46,849 nucleotides of DNA from assembly GCA_026702745.1 (NCBI GenBank), contig JAPPBT010000030.1, positions 1-46,849 of the forward strand. Direction: 5' to 3'. The position numbers and the translations under genes were made by a program. The DNA is from Gemmatimonadota bacterium. Its GTDB lineage: Bacteria > JAAXHH01. Below, piece after piece: positions 35,320-43,982 of this stretch. Each line of letters starts with the position of its first letter. The stretch's first letter is position 1. The notes beneath the pieces are model-generated. The model saw only the letters and a list, made by a program, of their open reading frames with translations. It did not search any database and was not told the origin of the DNA.

Positions 35320-36510
35320 ATGAGCTTTCTCATCGATCTGGAATGCAGCGACTGCGGCAAGCGGCTGCCGGCGGACCGGTTGCGGAACCTGTGCCCCGAC
35401 TGCGGACGGCCGCTGCTCGCCCGGTACGACGCCGAAGAAGCCGGCAAGGCACTGACCCCCGATGTCCTGGCGATGCGCGAACCGACCCTGTGGCGCTACC
35501 GCGAGATGCTCCCCGTGCAAGACGAGTCGGCCATCGTTACCCTGGGCGAGGGCGGCACGCCCCTTATGCACGCCCGGCGACTGGGTGAACAGCTGGGCAT
35601 GGACGGGCTCTACATCAAGGACGAATCCGTCAACCCCACGGGCTCGTTCAAGGCCCGTGGCCTGGCCATGGCGGTGTCCCGCGCCCTGGAACTGGGGGCG
35701 GAATCCCTGGCCATACCCTCCGCCGGAAACGCGGCGGGCGCGCTGTCGGCCTACGGCGCCAGGGCGGGCATCTCCGTGCACGTGTTCATGCCCCGGGACA
35801 CGCCCCTGCCCTTCATCGTCGAGTGCCGGGCCCACGGCGCGGCAGTGGAACTCGTGGACGGCCTGATCACGGACTGCGGCAAGCAGGTGGCCGCGCGGAA
35901 GGACGCGGAAGGCTGGTTCGACGTCTCCACCCTGAAGGAACCCTACCGCGTGGAGGGCAAGAAGACCATGGGGTACGAACTGGCCGAACAGTGCGGATGG
36001 GTCCTGCCGGACGCGATCCTCTACCCGGCGGGGGGCGGGACCGGACTGATCGGCATGTGGAAGGCCTTCTCCGAGATGGAAGCCCTCGGTTGGATCGGAC
36101 CGGAACGGCCCCGGATGGTCGCGGTGCAGGCCGCCGGCTGCCAGCCCATCGTCCGGGCCTGGGAACAGCAATGGCCGGACGCCCCGGAATGGGAGAACGC
36201 CCGCACGCTCGCCAGCGGGCTGCGCGTACCCGCCGCCGTGGGGGACAAACTCATGCTGGCCGCGATCCGGGAGAGCGGAGGAGACGCGGTGGCCGTACCC
36301 GACGGCGACATGGTGCGCGGCGTGCGGGAAATCGGGGCCTGCGAGGGCATCTTCGCGGCGCCCGAGGGCGGCGCCGTGCTGGCCGGACTGCGGAAGATGA
36401 TCGCGCTGGGACGCATCGACCGGTCCGACCGGGTCGTGCTCTTCAATACAGGCAGCGGGCACAAGTACGTGGACAACCTGGCGGCGTTGCACGGCGATCA
36501 GGACGCCTGA
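35320..36510 (+). CDS. thrC: Threonine synthase
   Basis: This PLP enzyme converts O-phosphohomoserine to threonine. The 396-residue product has an N-terminal zinc-ribbon-like region with CxxC pairs (Cys9/Cys12 and Cys25/Cys28), the PLP lysine Lys111 in NPTGSFKARGL, the phosphate loop PAGGGTGLIGMWKAF, and C-terminal NTGSGHKY. It belongs to the shorter class of threonine synthases. Other threonine-pathway genes are not adjacent. Confidence 0.93.
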   Translation: MSFLIDLECSDCGKRLPADRLRNLCPDCGRPLLARYDAEEAGKALTPDVLAMREPTLWRYREMLPVQDESAIVTLGEGGTPLMHARRLGEQLGMDGLYIKDESVNPTGSFKARGLAMAVSRALELGAESLAIPSAGNAAGALSAYGARAGISVHVFMPRDTPLPFIVECRAHGAAVELVDGLITDCGKQVAARKDAEGWFDVSTLKEPYRVEGKKTMGYELAEQCGWVLPDAILYPAGGGTGLIGMWKAFSEMEALGWIGPERPRMVAVQAAGCQPIVRAWEQQWPDAPEWENARTLASGLRVPAAVGDKLMLAAIRESGGDAVAVPDGDMVRGVREIGACEGIFAAPEGGAVLAGLRKMIALGRIDRSDRVVLFNTGSGHKYVDNLAALHGDQDA

Positions 36511-36734
36511 GGTTCATTGCAAGAGGACTTTTTTATCGCCCCGGTCGCTAGATTGTGGTTCACGCTCCGACTACTCATTATAACAGGGCCTCAATAACAG
36601 GCCTTAACGATCTGTTTCCGTTGACCATGGGGAAAACCCGCGTCATATTTTAACCAGCGGACGGTGCCGCTGGGCTGCTTCCTCCGGCCCGCATGGTCAG
36701 CATGGCCCGCACGGTCCGCGCAATCGAAGAGAAG

Positions 36735-37034
36735 ATGAACATGAAGACCAGAGTTACCGTTGTCATAGAATCCGACGGCGAACAGTTCCATGCGTTCTGC
36801 CCGGCATTGCCCGGCATCCACAGCAATGCGCCCACGTTCGAGGAAGCCCGTGATCGGACGATACCTGCGATAGAACGGTATCTGGACTTTCTGGACGAGC
36901 AGGGAGGTCCGAATCCCGTGGGGCCGGACCTGAATATGGATGCAGGCAGGGAGATCATCCATATTCTGCCCAGTTCGACCGAATCGACCATCCAGAGCGT
37001 CGAGGTACCCTGGCCGTCGGACGATCCTCGCTAG
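36735..37034 (+). CDS. HicB-like (UPF0150) protein, no HicA partner
   Basis: The 99-residue product shows the HicB fold signature: RVTVVIESDGEQFHAFCPAL, PGIHSNAPTFEEARDRTIPA and IERYLDFL. In type II toxin-antitoxin pairs HicB is the antitoxin to the HicA RNase, but no small HicA-type gene lies on either side, and no C-terminal DNA-binding domain is seen. It is probably a solitary HicB-like protein. The ATG is supported by GAAGAGAAG just upstream; another ATG lies two codons later. Confidence 0.75.
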   Translation: MNMKTRVTVVIESDGEQFHAFCPALPGIHSNAPTFEEARDRTIPAIERYLDFLDEQGGPNPVGPDLNMDAGREIIHILPSSTESTIQSVEVPWPSDDPR

Positions 37035-37094
37035 CATGACGGCTCAATGAATCGTCCTACCGGTCCATCCTGCCATCATCCCATACGGTAAAAC

Positions 37095-38345
37095 ATGCGT
37101 CGTCTGACCCTCCTGTTCGCACTGCTCTTCCTCCTGCCGGCCCCAGCCAACGCCCAGAAGATGCTCATCTTCATGGACCTGGAACAGCAGGACCACCTCA
37201 AGGCCTACGGCATCGCCTTTCAGGCACTGGAACAGGGGTATACCGTCGAATGGCTGCTGAACTACCGCGGCGGGTCCTTCATCATGGACCCCACGGCCGA
37301 CCGGGTGCGGTCCTGCCACCTGCGGGGCGTGAGCTTCCAGGTGATCGACGGCGCGGAACTGGTCCGGATCTACGCTCATATCGAGGAAAACAACATGGAC
37401 CGGGTGCTGCTTGAAAAAGAGCCCGAAATCGCTGTATACACCCGACCCGACCAGCGGCCGTGGGACGATGCCGTGACCCTGGCGCTGGAATACGCCGAGG
37501 TGCCCTACGGCAAAATCTTCGACCAGGAAGTGCTGGACGGAACGTTGAAGCAATACGACTGGCTGCACCTGCACCACGAGGATTTCACCGGGCAGTACAG
37601 CAAGTTCTACAGCTATCACCGCACGCCCTGGTACCAGCAGCAGCAGGCCACCGACGAGGCCCTGGCGCGGAGCCTGGGGTATCCCTCGGTCGCGGAGGCC
37701 AAGAAGGCCGTGGCGCAGGGCATCAAGTCCTACGTGGGGAACGGCGGGTTCGTCTTCGCCATGTGCGCGGCGACGGAAACCCTGGAGATCGCACTGGCCT
37801 CGGTCCACACCGACATCGTGGCGCCGGAGTACGACCACACTCCTGTCGATCCGGATGCCCAGTCCATGCTGGACTTCCACCAGACCTTCGCCTTCGAGAA
37901 CTTCACGCTGCAGCTGAACCCGCTCATCGGTTCCTTTTCCAACATCGACGTGAACCAGGTCAACGCCGGCAAGGTGCTCACCGGACCCTTCACCCTCTTC
38001 GATTTCTCGGCCAAGTACGACCCGGTGCCCACCATGCTCACGCAGAACCACGTGAACTACATCGCCGGCTTCTACGGCCTGTCCACTTCCTTCCACCGCG
38101 ACGTGCTCAAGCGCACCGTGGTCGTCCTCGCCGAAGAAGCCGGGACCGACCACGTCAAGTACCTCCACGGCAACTACGGGATGGGGACGTTCACCTTCTA
38201 CGGGGGGCACGACCCGGAGGACGAGGAGCACCTGGTGGGCGATCCACCGACCAATCTCGCCCTTCACAAGAACTCCCCCGGCTACCGGCTCATCCTGAAC
38301 AACGTCCTCTTTCCCGCGGCCAAGCAGAAGAAGCGCAAAACCTGA
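37095..38345 (+). CDS. Conserved exported protein of the family labelled 'asparagine synthetase B' in Bacteroidota
   Basis: The 416-residue product has a signal peptide ending in PANA. The body contains blocks typical of a conserved exported family: DHLKAYGIAFQALEQGYTVE, WLLNYRGGSFIMDP, YDWLHLHHEDFTGQYSKFY and GGFVFAMCAATETLEIAL. From memory these proteins are annotated as asparagine synthetase B in Bacteroidota, yet no AsnB glutaminase or synthetase motif is visible here. The real function is unknown; the GGFVFAMC segment suggests a GATase-like or periplasmic enzymatic fold. It stands alone, before the candidate RNA gene. Confidence 0.7.
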   Translation: MRRLTLLFALLFLLPAPANAQKMLIFMDLEQQDHLKAYGIAFQALEQGYTVEWLLNYRGGSFIMDPTADRVRSCHLRGVSFQVIDGAELVRIYAHIEENNMDRVLLEKEPEIAVYTRPDQRPWDDAVTLALEYAEVPYGKIFDQEVLDGTLKQYDWLHLHHEDFTGQYSKFYSYHRTPWYQQQQATDEALARSLGYPSVAEAKKAVAQGIKSYVGNGGFVFAMCAATETLEIALASVHTDIVAPEYDHTPVDPDAQSMLDFHQTFAFENFTLQLNPLIGSFSNIDVNQVNAGKVLTGPFTLFDFSAKYDPVPTMLTQNHVNYIAGFYGLSTSFHRDVLKRTVVVLAEEAGTDHVKYLHGNYGMGTFTFYGGHDPEDEEHLVGDPPTNLALHKNSPGYRLILNNVLFPAAKQKKRKT

Positions 38346-38384
38346 CTACGCGCCCCGCGCCGGGTAAGAAAAACTCAAAAACAC

Positions 38385-38413
38385 TTGCAGGCCCGCGCCG
38401 CATCGGATATAAT
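38385..38413 (+). promoter_or_regulatory. Near-consensus sigma-70 promoter of the candidate RNA gene
   Basis: -35 TTGCAG (38385-38390), 17-base spacer, -10 TATAAT (38408-38413). No coding frame follows on this strand, so it should drive a non-coding RNA starting near 38420. Confidence 0.85.
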
Positions 38414-38419
38414 GATGGT

Positions 38420-38605
38420 TACCTCACACAGGTTTCCAGCAAAGTCATTTTAAAAGAACCTTTGCTATACCATAGGGAATCCTGCTCCGGGTATCGATGG
38501 CATGCCTCACCAGAACGGAGGACGTCAGAACTGCCCGGGGGGACAACCACTGTTCCGAACAGGTTCTCCTAAAAATACTTATGCTCGCCTGTGTGGGGTA
38601 TTTTA
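38420..38605 (+). ncRNA. ssrS: Candidate 6S-like regulatory RNA
   Basis: The transcript predicted from the promoter just upstream is about 185 nt, the usual 6S length. Its ends pair: ACCTCACACAGG at 38421-38432 with CCTGTGTGGGGT at 38588-38599 (12 bp, one G-U). Inside, AGAACCT (38455-38461) pairs with AGGTTCT (38561-38567), leaving a large central internal loop. A further GC stem pairs 38485-38491 with 38534-38540. A rod with a closing stem, open bubble and terminal stem is the 6S architecture. A T-rich tract (TATTTTATT) follows the closing stem. No protein frame is present. Other structured RNAs are possible; primary sequence was not matched. Confidence 0.55.
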
Positions 38606-38620
38606 TTGCCTGGCGTGGAC

Positions 38621-41161
38621 CTAATCGTATAGTATGTGGCTGATGTATCCCGACTTATCGACTACGAAAATCGGTTCCTGATCTTCACCGACGCCACAGG
38701 ATAACTCAGGTCTCGACGCAGTCTTTGCACTCACCTCTGCAGACGTTCTACCATACACGAAATACGCATCGGCATGTGTGACGTCGACCCCATAACCCAG
38801 ATCGGCCAGGGACTGAACCGTGATCGCGCTGAGCGCTCCTTCTCTCTGAGGACCTGGCAGCATGATTTCACCGCTTAGCACAACCGTTCTCCAGTGGGCT
38901 CCGATTCGTCTCTCAACGGGTACCTTCTTCCCCGGGTAGTCCCGTCCTCCTGCCTCGTCGAAAGCGGCAACTGCCCGTTCGCCGCTGAAGTAGGTATCAA
39001 AACTCTGGTCATCCGTACCGGACAGATCTCCTAGTAAATCGGCTTCCCGCCACAAAAAAGTACCAAATCCAAGTGCATGCCCAATCTCGTGTAGTGCTGT
39101 TTGCCATACGATTCCAGTATCAAGCCGGACCTGAATACAACCGACGGCTGGCAGACGGGAAGATTCTCGAACCAGATGTGGCGCACCTTTTCCAAGGGAA
39201 GTCGTAGATTCTAAGCCGGTTGTTACATAGATCCTCAGATCGTCTATCCGTTCTCCGGCGTGGATCTCATACGAATTGCCTCCACACATACCGGAGAAGC
39301 TTTCAGAAAACGCAAAGTCAGGCAGGTCCTCCACGATAACCGACATCCATCGATCCGCCGCATCTTGGAACAGACCTTTTTGAGACTCAAGGACATCGTC
39401 GAGAAAGACAAGTTCAATATCGAAATCAGCCTTGAGAAACGAGTCAAATAGCACTCGGACACCATTGCTTTCAAGATCATCAATGATCGTTTCAGAGGAA
39501 TCGTTCAGCGGATTTCCTCTAAGATCCAGCACAAGGTCTGTCAACCCGGCCAATTGAGTTATATCCATAAGATCATTGAACTTTAGATCCAAAAACCCCA
39601 AACTGGCCAGGCCTGTCATCTCTGGTACAATAGAGATCTTGTTGAATGATACATCTATTGTTATGAGACGTGTCATCCTGGCCAACGGTGACGCATCCGT
39701 GATTTTATTGGAAGGAATATCCAGCAATTGGAGGTTGGGTAGTTCCGCTAGCGGCGACAAGTCCCTGATTTCGTTTTCACCGATAAACAGAATGTTCAGG
39801 GCTTTCACACTTGCCAAAGGAGCGATGTCTTTAATGTCGTTTCGCTGAAGGTACAGTGATAGAGAACGGGAGCTCAGGTTGGATAGTCCTGCCAACGGTG
39901 AGATATCAGTAAGTCTGTTCTCACGAATATCCAGGTGATTCAGGTTTTCTAGTCCTGCCAAAGGTGAGATGTTTTCAATGACATTGACTCCAAGAACCAG
40001 GTGTTCCAGGCTGGATAGTCCCGCCAATACCGAGATGTCTTCAACGGCGTTTCCCCAAAGTCCCAACTCCCTCAAATTGGCCATCCCGGCCAACGATGAA
40101 ATATCTTTAATTCCGTTGTTTCCCAGGTGCAATGTCGTTAGTTCGATCAATGGCGCCAATGCCGCGATGTCCGTGAAGCCATTCCCTCCTACATTAAGGT
40201 ATTTCAGGTTGGTCAAATTCCCGAGTGGGGAAAGATCTGTGAAACGGTTACATCCAAGACTGAAGGTTTCCAGTTTGGTCAAGCCGGACAGCGGCGAGAT
40301 ATCCGTGATGCCATAGTTGTATTGAGTGTCCAGTAAAGTCAGGTTGAGCGCAAACTCCAACCCGGTTAGATTTTCAATATCCCTGGCTTGCAAAAAAAGT
40401 TCAGTCAAAGCATACATTTCAGCTTCATTTATCGGCGCGCCACTCGGTTTATTCAAAGCTTCTTCAATGGCAGCACGCAGGTTAGCGTCGGGAATGGTAA
40501 CCTGCTCACTACCGCTGTTTTCGCAATTGACTTCGATGCTTGTCGTTACGCTGCCTGAACGCGCCGTAATCACTACGATACCGTTTCCGATCGCGGTAAC
40601 CAGGCCCTGATCGCTTACAGTGGCTACCATATCGTCACTGCTTTGCCAGACGACCACAGCGCCGGACACCGACTGGCCGTTCTGGTCCAGCACTGTGGCC
40701 GACAACTGCACCGTCGCGCCGAGACCCGTGAGGGTAGCCGTCTGCGGCTCGATGACGATGCTCCCCGCTTCCTGCATGACCTTTACCTGGATCTGGGCAG
40801 AGGCGTCCCCGGATCTGGCCGTGATGGTGGCCGCACCGTTTCCGATCGCGGTGACCAGGCCCTGATCGCTTACAGTGGCTACCGCCTGGTTGTCGCTTGA
40901 CCAGTTGGCGACGGCATTGGCCATTGGCGCGTTGTTCTGATCAAATACGCTGGCTGTGAGCTGGACGGTTCGACCGATAGCCATCAGTGAAACCGATGTT
41001 GGCGTAATTGTAATACGGGTAGGTACTGGCTGAAAAGGAGGCGGGGACGTAGGTTCGGGAGGGGTAGGTGTTGTCGAACTATCCTTGCCGCAGGTGACCA
41101 GGAAGGCAACGGCTAAGCACGTCAGAATAATGGGCGTAAATCGTACTAAGGTGCCAGGCAT
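38621..41161 (-). CDS. Lipoprotein with Big_2 and SDS22-type LRR domains and a leishmanolysin-like protease domain
   Basis: The 846-residue product has a lipobox (AVAFLVTC), a Pro/Thr-rich linker, and two Big_2 Ig domains (about 45-215) sharing ATVSDQGLVTAIGNG. About 14 SDS22/internalin-type 21-22-residue LRRs follow (LTDISPLAGLSNL; about 240-560). The C-terminal part has HEIGHALGFGTFLW (His691, Glu692, His695), with a possible distant third His in GAHWRTVV and Met in GEIMLPG, the M8 leishmanolysin-like arrangement. It should act at the cell surface. GC content is visibly lower than in neighbours, suggesting acquisition. It parallels the lipoprotein at 26757 but with a different LRR class and protease. 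Confidence 0.87.
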   Translation of the reverse strand: MPGTLVRFTPIILTCLAVAFLVTCGKDSSTTPTPPEPTSPPPFQPVPTRITITPTSVSLMAIGRTVQLTASVFDQNNAPMANAVANWSSDNQAVATVSDQGLVTAIGNGAATITARSGDASAQIQVKVMQEAGSIVIEPQTATLTGLGATVQLSATVLDQNGQSVSGAVVVWQSSDDMVATVSDQGLVTAIGNGIVVITARSGSVTTSIEVNCENSGSEQVTIPDANLRAAIEEALNKPSGAPINEAEMYALTELFLQARDIENLTGLEFALNLTLLDTQYNYGITDISPLSGLTKLETFSLGCNRFTDLSPLGNLTNLKYLNVGGNGFTDIAALAPLIELTTLHLGNNGIKDISSLAGMANLRELGLWGNAVEDISVLAGLSSLEHLVLGVNVIENISPLAGLENLNHLDIRENRLTDISPLAGLSNLSSRSLSLYLQRNDIKDIAPLASVKALNILFIGENEIRDLSPLAELPNLQLLDIPSNKITDASPLARMTRLITIDVSFNKISIVPEMTGLASLGFLDLKFNDLMDITQLAGLTDLVLDLRGNPLNDSSETIIDDLESNGVRVLFDSFLKADFDIELVFLDDVLESQKGLFQDAADRWMSVIVEDLPDFAFSESFSGMCGGNSYEIHAGERIDDLRIYVTTGLESTTSLGKGAPHLVRESSRLPAVGCIQVRLDTGIVWQTALHEIGHALGFGTFLWREADLLGDLSGTDDQSFDTYFSGERAVAAFDEAGGRDYPGKKVPVERRIGAHWRTVVLSGEIMLPGPQREGALSAITVQSLADLGYGVDVTHADAYFVYGRTSAEVSAKTASRPELSCGVGEDQEPIFVVDKSGYISHILYD
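40580..40883. repeat. 49-bp direct repeat within the Big_2 coding region
   Basis: Copies at 40580-40628 and 40835-40883 differ at one base and are 255 bp (85 codons) apart. They encode the shared ATVSDQGLVTAIGNG stretch of the two Big_2 domains, implying recent domain duplication or gene conversion. Confidence 0.9.
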
Positions 41162-41450
41162 CTGTAGAGTTATTCTCGTTTATGGCGTCCCGATTCACGG
41201 AAAGAGAGACTAACCTTTGGATTTCCATAGTACGCTTATAGTAATAAACATATTTAACTATTTGATATGCAATGTTTTTGCAATTACCACACCGATATTT
41301 CTCTCGATTTAACCCGATGTTATCTATAGTATCGTGTGTATCAATAAATCGATTGGATTAGCCGTTTCTTGGGTCATGCATCAATACCATAACTGAAACG
41401 CCCAGTTTAGCACCTGGTTGTATTTCTTAACCGTTAAGCCTTGAACTCCC
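41162..41450. other. AT-rich divergent region between the LRR protease and ecfT genes
   Basis: This is the most AT-rich stretch in the window. It should hold the promoters of both flanking genes; a possible minus-strand -35 TTGCAA with a -10 TAGTTA is weak. The inverted repeat CTTAAC-C-GTTAAG (41426-41438) lies 12 bp before the ecfT start. No riboswitch was recognised. Confidence 0.45.
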
Positions 41451-42272
41451 ATGCTCCAGCACCTTACGCTGGGACAGTACTATCCCGGCGAGTCTCCCAT
41501 CCACCGCCTGGACCCGCGCACCAAGCTGTGCGGCGCCCTGGCGCTGATGGCAGCGCTGATCTGGGTTAAGGCCCTGCCGCTGTTCTTCTTCATGCTGGCC
41601 GTGGTCGCGGTCCTGGTGCGGGTCTCCGGCGTTCCGCTCCACCTGCCGATGAACAACCTGAAAGCCTTCCGCCTGATCCTGATCATCACCTTCGCGGCGC
41701 ATGCGTGCTTCACACCGGGAGAAGCCGTGGTTATCGCGGGATACGCCGTGCCGGGACCCACATGGGAGGGGATGTTCCAGGGGGCGGTGTTCACCCTGCG
41801 CCTGGTGGTCATCATGCTGATCGCGGCGCTGCTGATGCTGACCACGGCGCCGCTGGACGTATCGGACGGCATCGAGCGGCTGCTCAAGCCCCTGGAACGA
41901 TTCGGACTGCCCGCCCACGAACTGGCCATGATGATGGTCATCGCCCTGCGGTTCATCCCTACGCTGGTGGAGGAAGCGGACCGCCTGCAGAAGGCCCAGG
42001 CCGCCCGGGGCGCGGACTTCACCGGCAATCCGATCCGGCGCGTCCGGAAAATGACCGCCCTGTTGGTGCCCCTCATGCTCTCGGCCTTCCGGCGGGCGGA
42101 GGAACTGGCGGTCGCCATGGAATCCCGCTGCTACCGGGGCGGCGCCGGACGCACGCAGTTCCGCGTCATGGCCCTGGCCCGGAACGACTTCGTGGCCATC
42201 GCGGCCGTGACGGCCCTGCTCGTCCTCGGCGCGGCCGTCAACAGCATCGGCACCGCCGGTCTACTTTTCTGA
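41451..42272 (+). CDS. ecfT: Energy-coupling factor transporter transmembrane subunit EcfT
   Basis: EcfT couples ATP hydrolysis by EcfA subunits to vitamin or metal uptake by substrate-specific S components. The 273-residue product has about five to six transmembrane segments and the two Ala-Arg-Gly-type coupling motifs (AQAARGADF near 185 and ESRCYRGG near 225). The N-terminus GQYYPGESPIHRLDPRTKL is typical. Neither EcfA nor an S component is in the window, so it probably shares them from elsewhere or they lie in another locus. It lies 6 bp before truA on the same strand, a common arrangement in which EcfT and TruA are co-transcribed. Confidence 0.92.
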   Translation: MLQHLTLGQYYPGESPIHRLDPRTKLCGALALMAALIWVKALPLFFFMLAVVAVLVRVSGVPLHLPMNNLKAFRLILIITFAAHACFTPGEAVVIAGYAVPGPTWEGMFQGAVFTLRLVVIMLIAALLMLTTAPLDVSDGIERLLKPLERFGLPAHELAMMMVIALRFIPTLVEEADRLQKAQAARGADFTGNPIRRVRKMTALLVPLMLSAFRRAEELAVAMESRCYRGGAGRTQFRVMALARNDFVAIAAVTALLVLGAAVNSIGTAGLLF

Positions 42273-42278
42273 TCCGCC

Positions 42279-43025
42279 ATGCGCACCCTGGTCCTCACGA
42301 TCGAATACGACGGCACCGACTTTCTCGGCTGGCAGCTCCAGCCCGAGGGACGGACCGTGCAGGGCGTCCTGGAGGAGGCGATGCGCACCATCCTGCGGTC
42401 CGAGCTCCGGGCGACCGCGGCGGGCCGCACGGACGCCGGGGTGCACGCCACCGGGCAGGTCGTCCACTTCAGGACGGATTCGGACATGGTGGTGGACCGG
42501 CTGAAGAAGGGGCTGAACGGGGTGCTGCCGCCGGACGTGCGTGTCCTCGAAGCCACGCAGGCGCCAGATGATTTCCACGCCCGGTTCAGCGCGGTGGGAC
42601 GACGGTACGCCTACCGGATCATCCGGCGCCCGAGCGCCATACGACGGCACCAGGCCTGGTATGTGGCCTACCCGGTGGACGTGGACGCCATGCGTCGGGC
42701 CTGCGCTCCCCTGGTGGGACGCCACGACTTCACTTCCTTCTGCCAGGCCACGTCGACGGCCGACGGCACGGTTTGCGAGGTGCGGGAACTGGAATGGATC
42801 GAGGCGGAGGACGAACTCATTCTGCGCATCGAGGCGAACCGCTTCCTCCACCACATGGTACGGACGATCGTGGGCACGTCCGTGGATATCGGCCGGGGTC
42901 GATGGCCGCAAAGCGTCATGGCGGAGATGCTGGCGGCGAAAGACCGACGTGCCGCGGGCGTCAACGCCCCGGCCCACGGGCTCTGCCTCGAGGCGGTGCG
43001 CTATCCTTCCGAATTCGGGATCTGA
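42279..43025 (+). CDS. truA: tRNA pseudouridine(38-40) synthase TruA
   Basis: TruA makes pseudouridine in the anticodon stem of tRNAs. The 248-residue product begins VLTIEYDGTDFLGWQLQPEG and has the catalytic aspartate in AGRTDAGVHA (about Asp52). It continues with RRYAYRIIRRPSAI and the C-terminal FLHHMVRTIVGTSVDIG. Length and motifs match the family. It is coupled to ecfT and converges on trmJ with a 17-bp gap. Confidence 0.96.
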   Translation: MRTLVLTIEYDGTDFLGWQLQPEGRTVQGVLEEAMRTILRSELRATAAGRTDAGVHATGQVVHFRTDSDMVVDRLKKGLNGVLPPDVRVLEATQAPDDFHARFSAVGRRYAYRIIRRPSAIRRHQAWYVAYPVDVDAMRRACAPLVGRHDFTSFCQATSTADGTVCEVRELEWIEAEDELILRIEANRFLHHMVRTIVGTSVDIGRGRWPQSVMAEMLAAKDRRAAGVNAPAHGLCLEAVRYPSEFGI

Positions 43026-43042
43026 GGGCCGGACTGATCAGG

Positions 43043-43903
43043 CTAATCGGACTGGTCGGGCTGATCGGGTGCGTCCGGCGGGCCAGGCGGACCGGGCGGA
43101 CCAGGCGGGCCGGAGGATTCCGCCTGACCGGGCGATATCGAGCGGCGGTCCACGAACGCATCGATCTCGTCGCATACCTTGTGCAGCACGGCAACGTCGC
43201 GCTGCTCCAGCCGCAGGCTGCGGCGCAGGACGCGGCGGATGGAGCGAAGAAAGGTTTCCTCGTTCGGCGTGGACTCGAATCCGAGCCGGAGCAGCGTCTC
43301 GTGCACGCGCCGGGTAACGCGCTCCACGGCCCGGTGCTCCGCCAGGCGCACGTCGGACGGGGGCGGCGCCTCTCCACCATCTACATTCTGGCGAAACAGT
43401 TCGTACGCGCAGACCATGACCGACTGGGCCAGGTTGAGGGAAGGGTAGGACGTCGCCGCGGGGATCCGGGCGATGACGTTGCAGCGCTGGAGTTCGTCGT
43501 TCAGCAGGCCGCGGTCTTCCCGCCCGAAGAGGATGCCGCAGGGCTGTTCCCGCGCCACGGCGGAAAGCTCGGCGCAGGCTGCTTCAATGGGCTGTATGGG
43601 GCTTAGCCAGATCTCGCGGGTGCGGTTGGTCGTGCCGACGACGAGGGCTAGATCATTCACCGCCTCGTCCAGCGCCGGGACGACGCGGGCGTTGTCGAGG
43701 ATCTCCCCGGCCCCGTGGGCCATCCAGCGGGCCTCGGCCTCGTGGCGGAATTCGGCCGGATTGACCAGGACGAGGCGGGAAAGTCCCATGGTCGTCATGG
43801 CCCGGGCGACGGCGCCGATGTTCCCCGGCACTTTCGGTTCTACGAGAATGATGTGAATGTGCGAGAAATAGTCCGGCGCGATACTTTCCGTTCGATCGGC
43901 CAT
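43043..43903 (-). CDS. trmJ: SPOUT rRNA/tRNA methyltransferase, TrmJ-like, with collagen-like tail
   Basis: TrmJ-type enzymes 2'-O-methylate tRNA position 32. The 286-residue product has the SpoU motifs: motif 1 VEPKVPGNIGAVARAMTTMG, motif 2 CGILFGREDRGLLNDEL and motif 3 RIPAATSYPSLNLAQSVMV. A helical C-terminal extension (about 165-255) is typical of TrmJ. The last about 20 residues are a Gly-Pro-Pro repeat followed by PDQ repeats, a low-complexity tail unlike the family. Its start abuts an 11-bp tandem repeat that also covers the end of ccmD, and no good ribosome site is visible. Substrate assignment to tRNA rather than rRNA is from family resemblance. Confidence 0.87.
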   Translation of the reverse strand: MADRTESIAPDYFSHIHIILVEPKVPGNIGAVARAMTTMGLSRLVLVNPAEFRHEAEARWMAHGAGEILDNARVVPALDEAVNDLALVVGTTNRTREIWLSPIQPIEAACAELSAVAREQPCGILFGREDRGLLNDELQRCNVIARIPAATSYPSLNLAQSVMVCAYELFRQNVDGGEAPPPSDVRLAEHRAVERVTRRVHETLLRLGFESTPNEETFLRSIRRVLRRSLRLEQRDVAVLHKVCDEIDAFVDRRSISPGQAESSGPPGPPGPPGPPDAPDQPDQSD

Positions 43904-43905
43904 GG

Positions 43906-43982
43906 GTCAGGTCCGGGTCAAGTCCGAGTCAAGTCCGGGTCAGGTTCGGGCCAGTGTCAGGCCGGCGTCAGGCCAGCGTCAA
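43906..43982. repeat. 11-bp tandem repeat, seven copies, between ccmD and trmJ
   Basis: Seven consecutive 11-base units (GTCAGGTCCGG, GTCAAGTCCGA, GTCAAGTCCGG, GTCAGGTTCGG and three GCC-starting variants) fill the gap from the trmJ start codon to the ccmD stop codon, which lies in the last unit. Confidence 0.88.
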
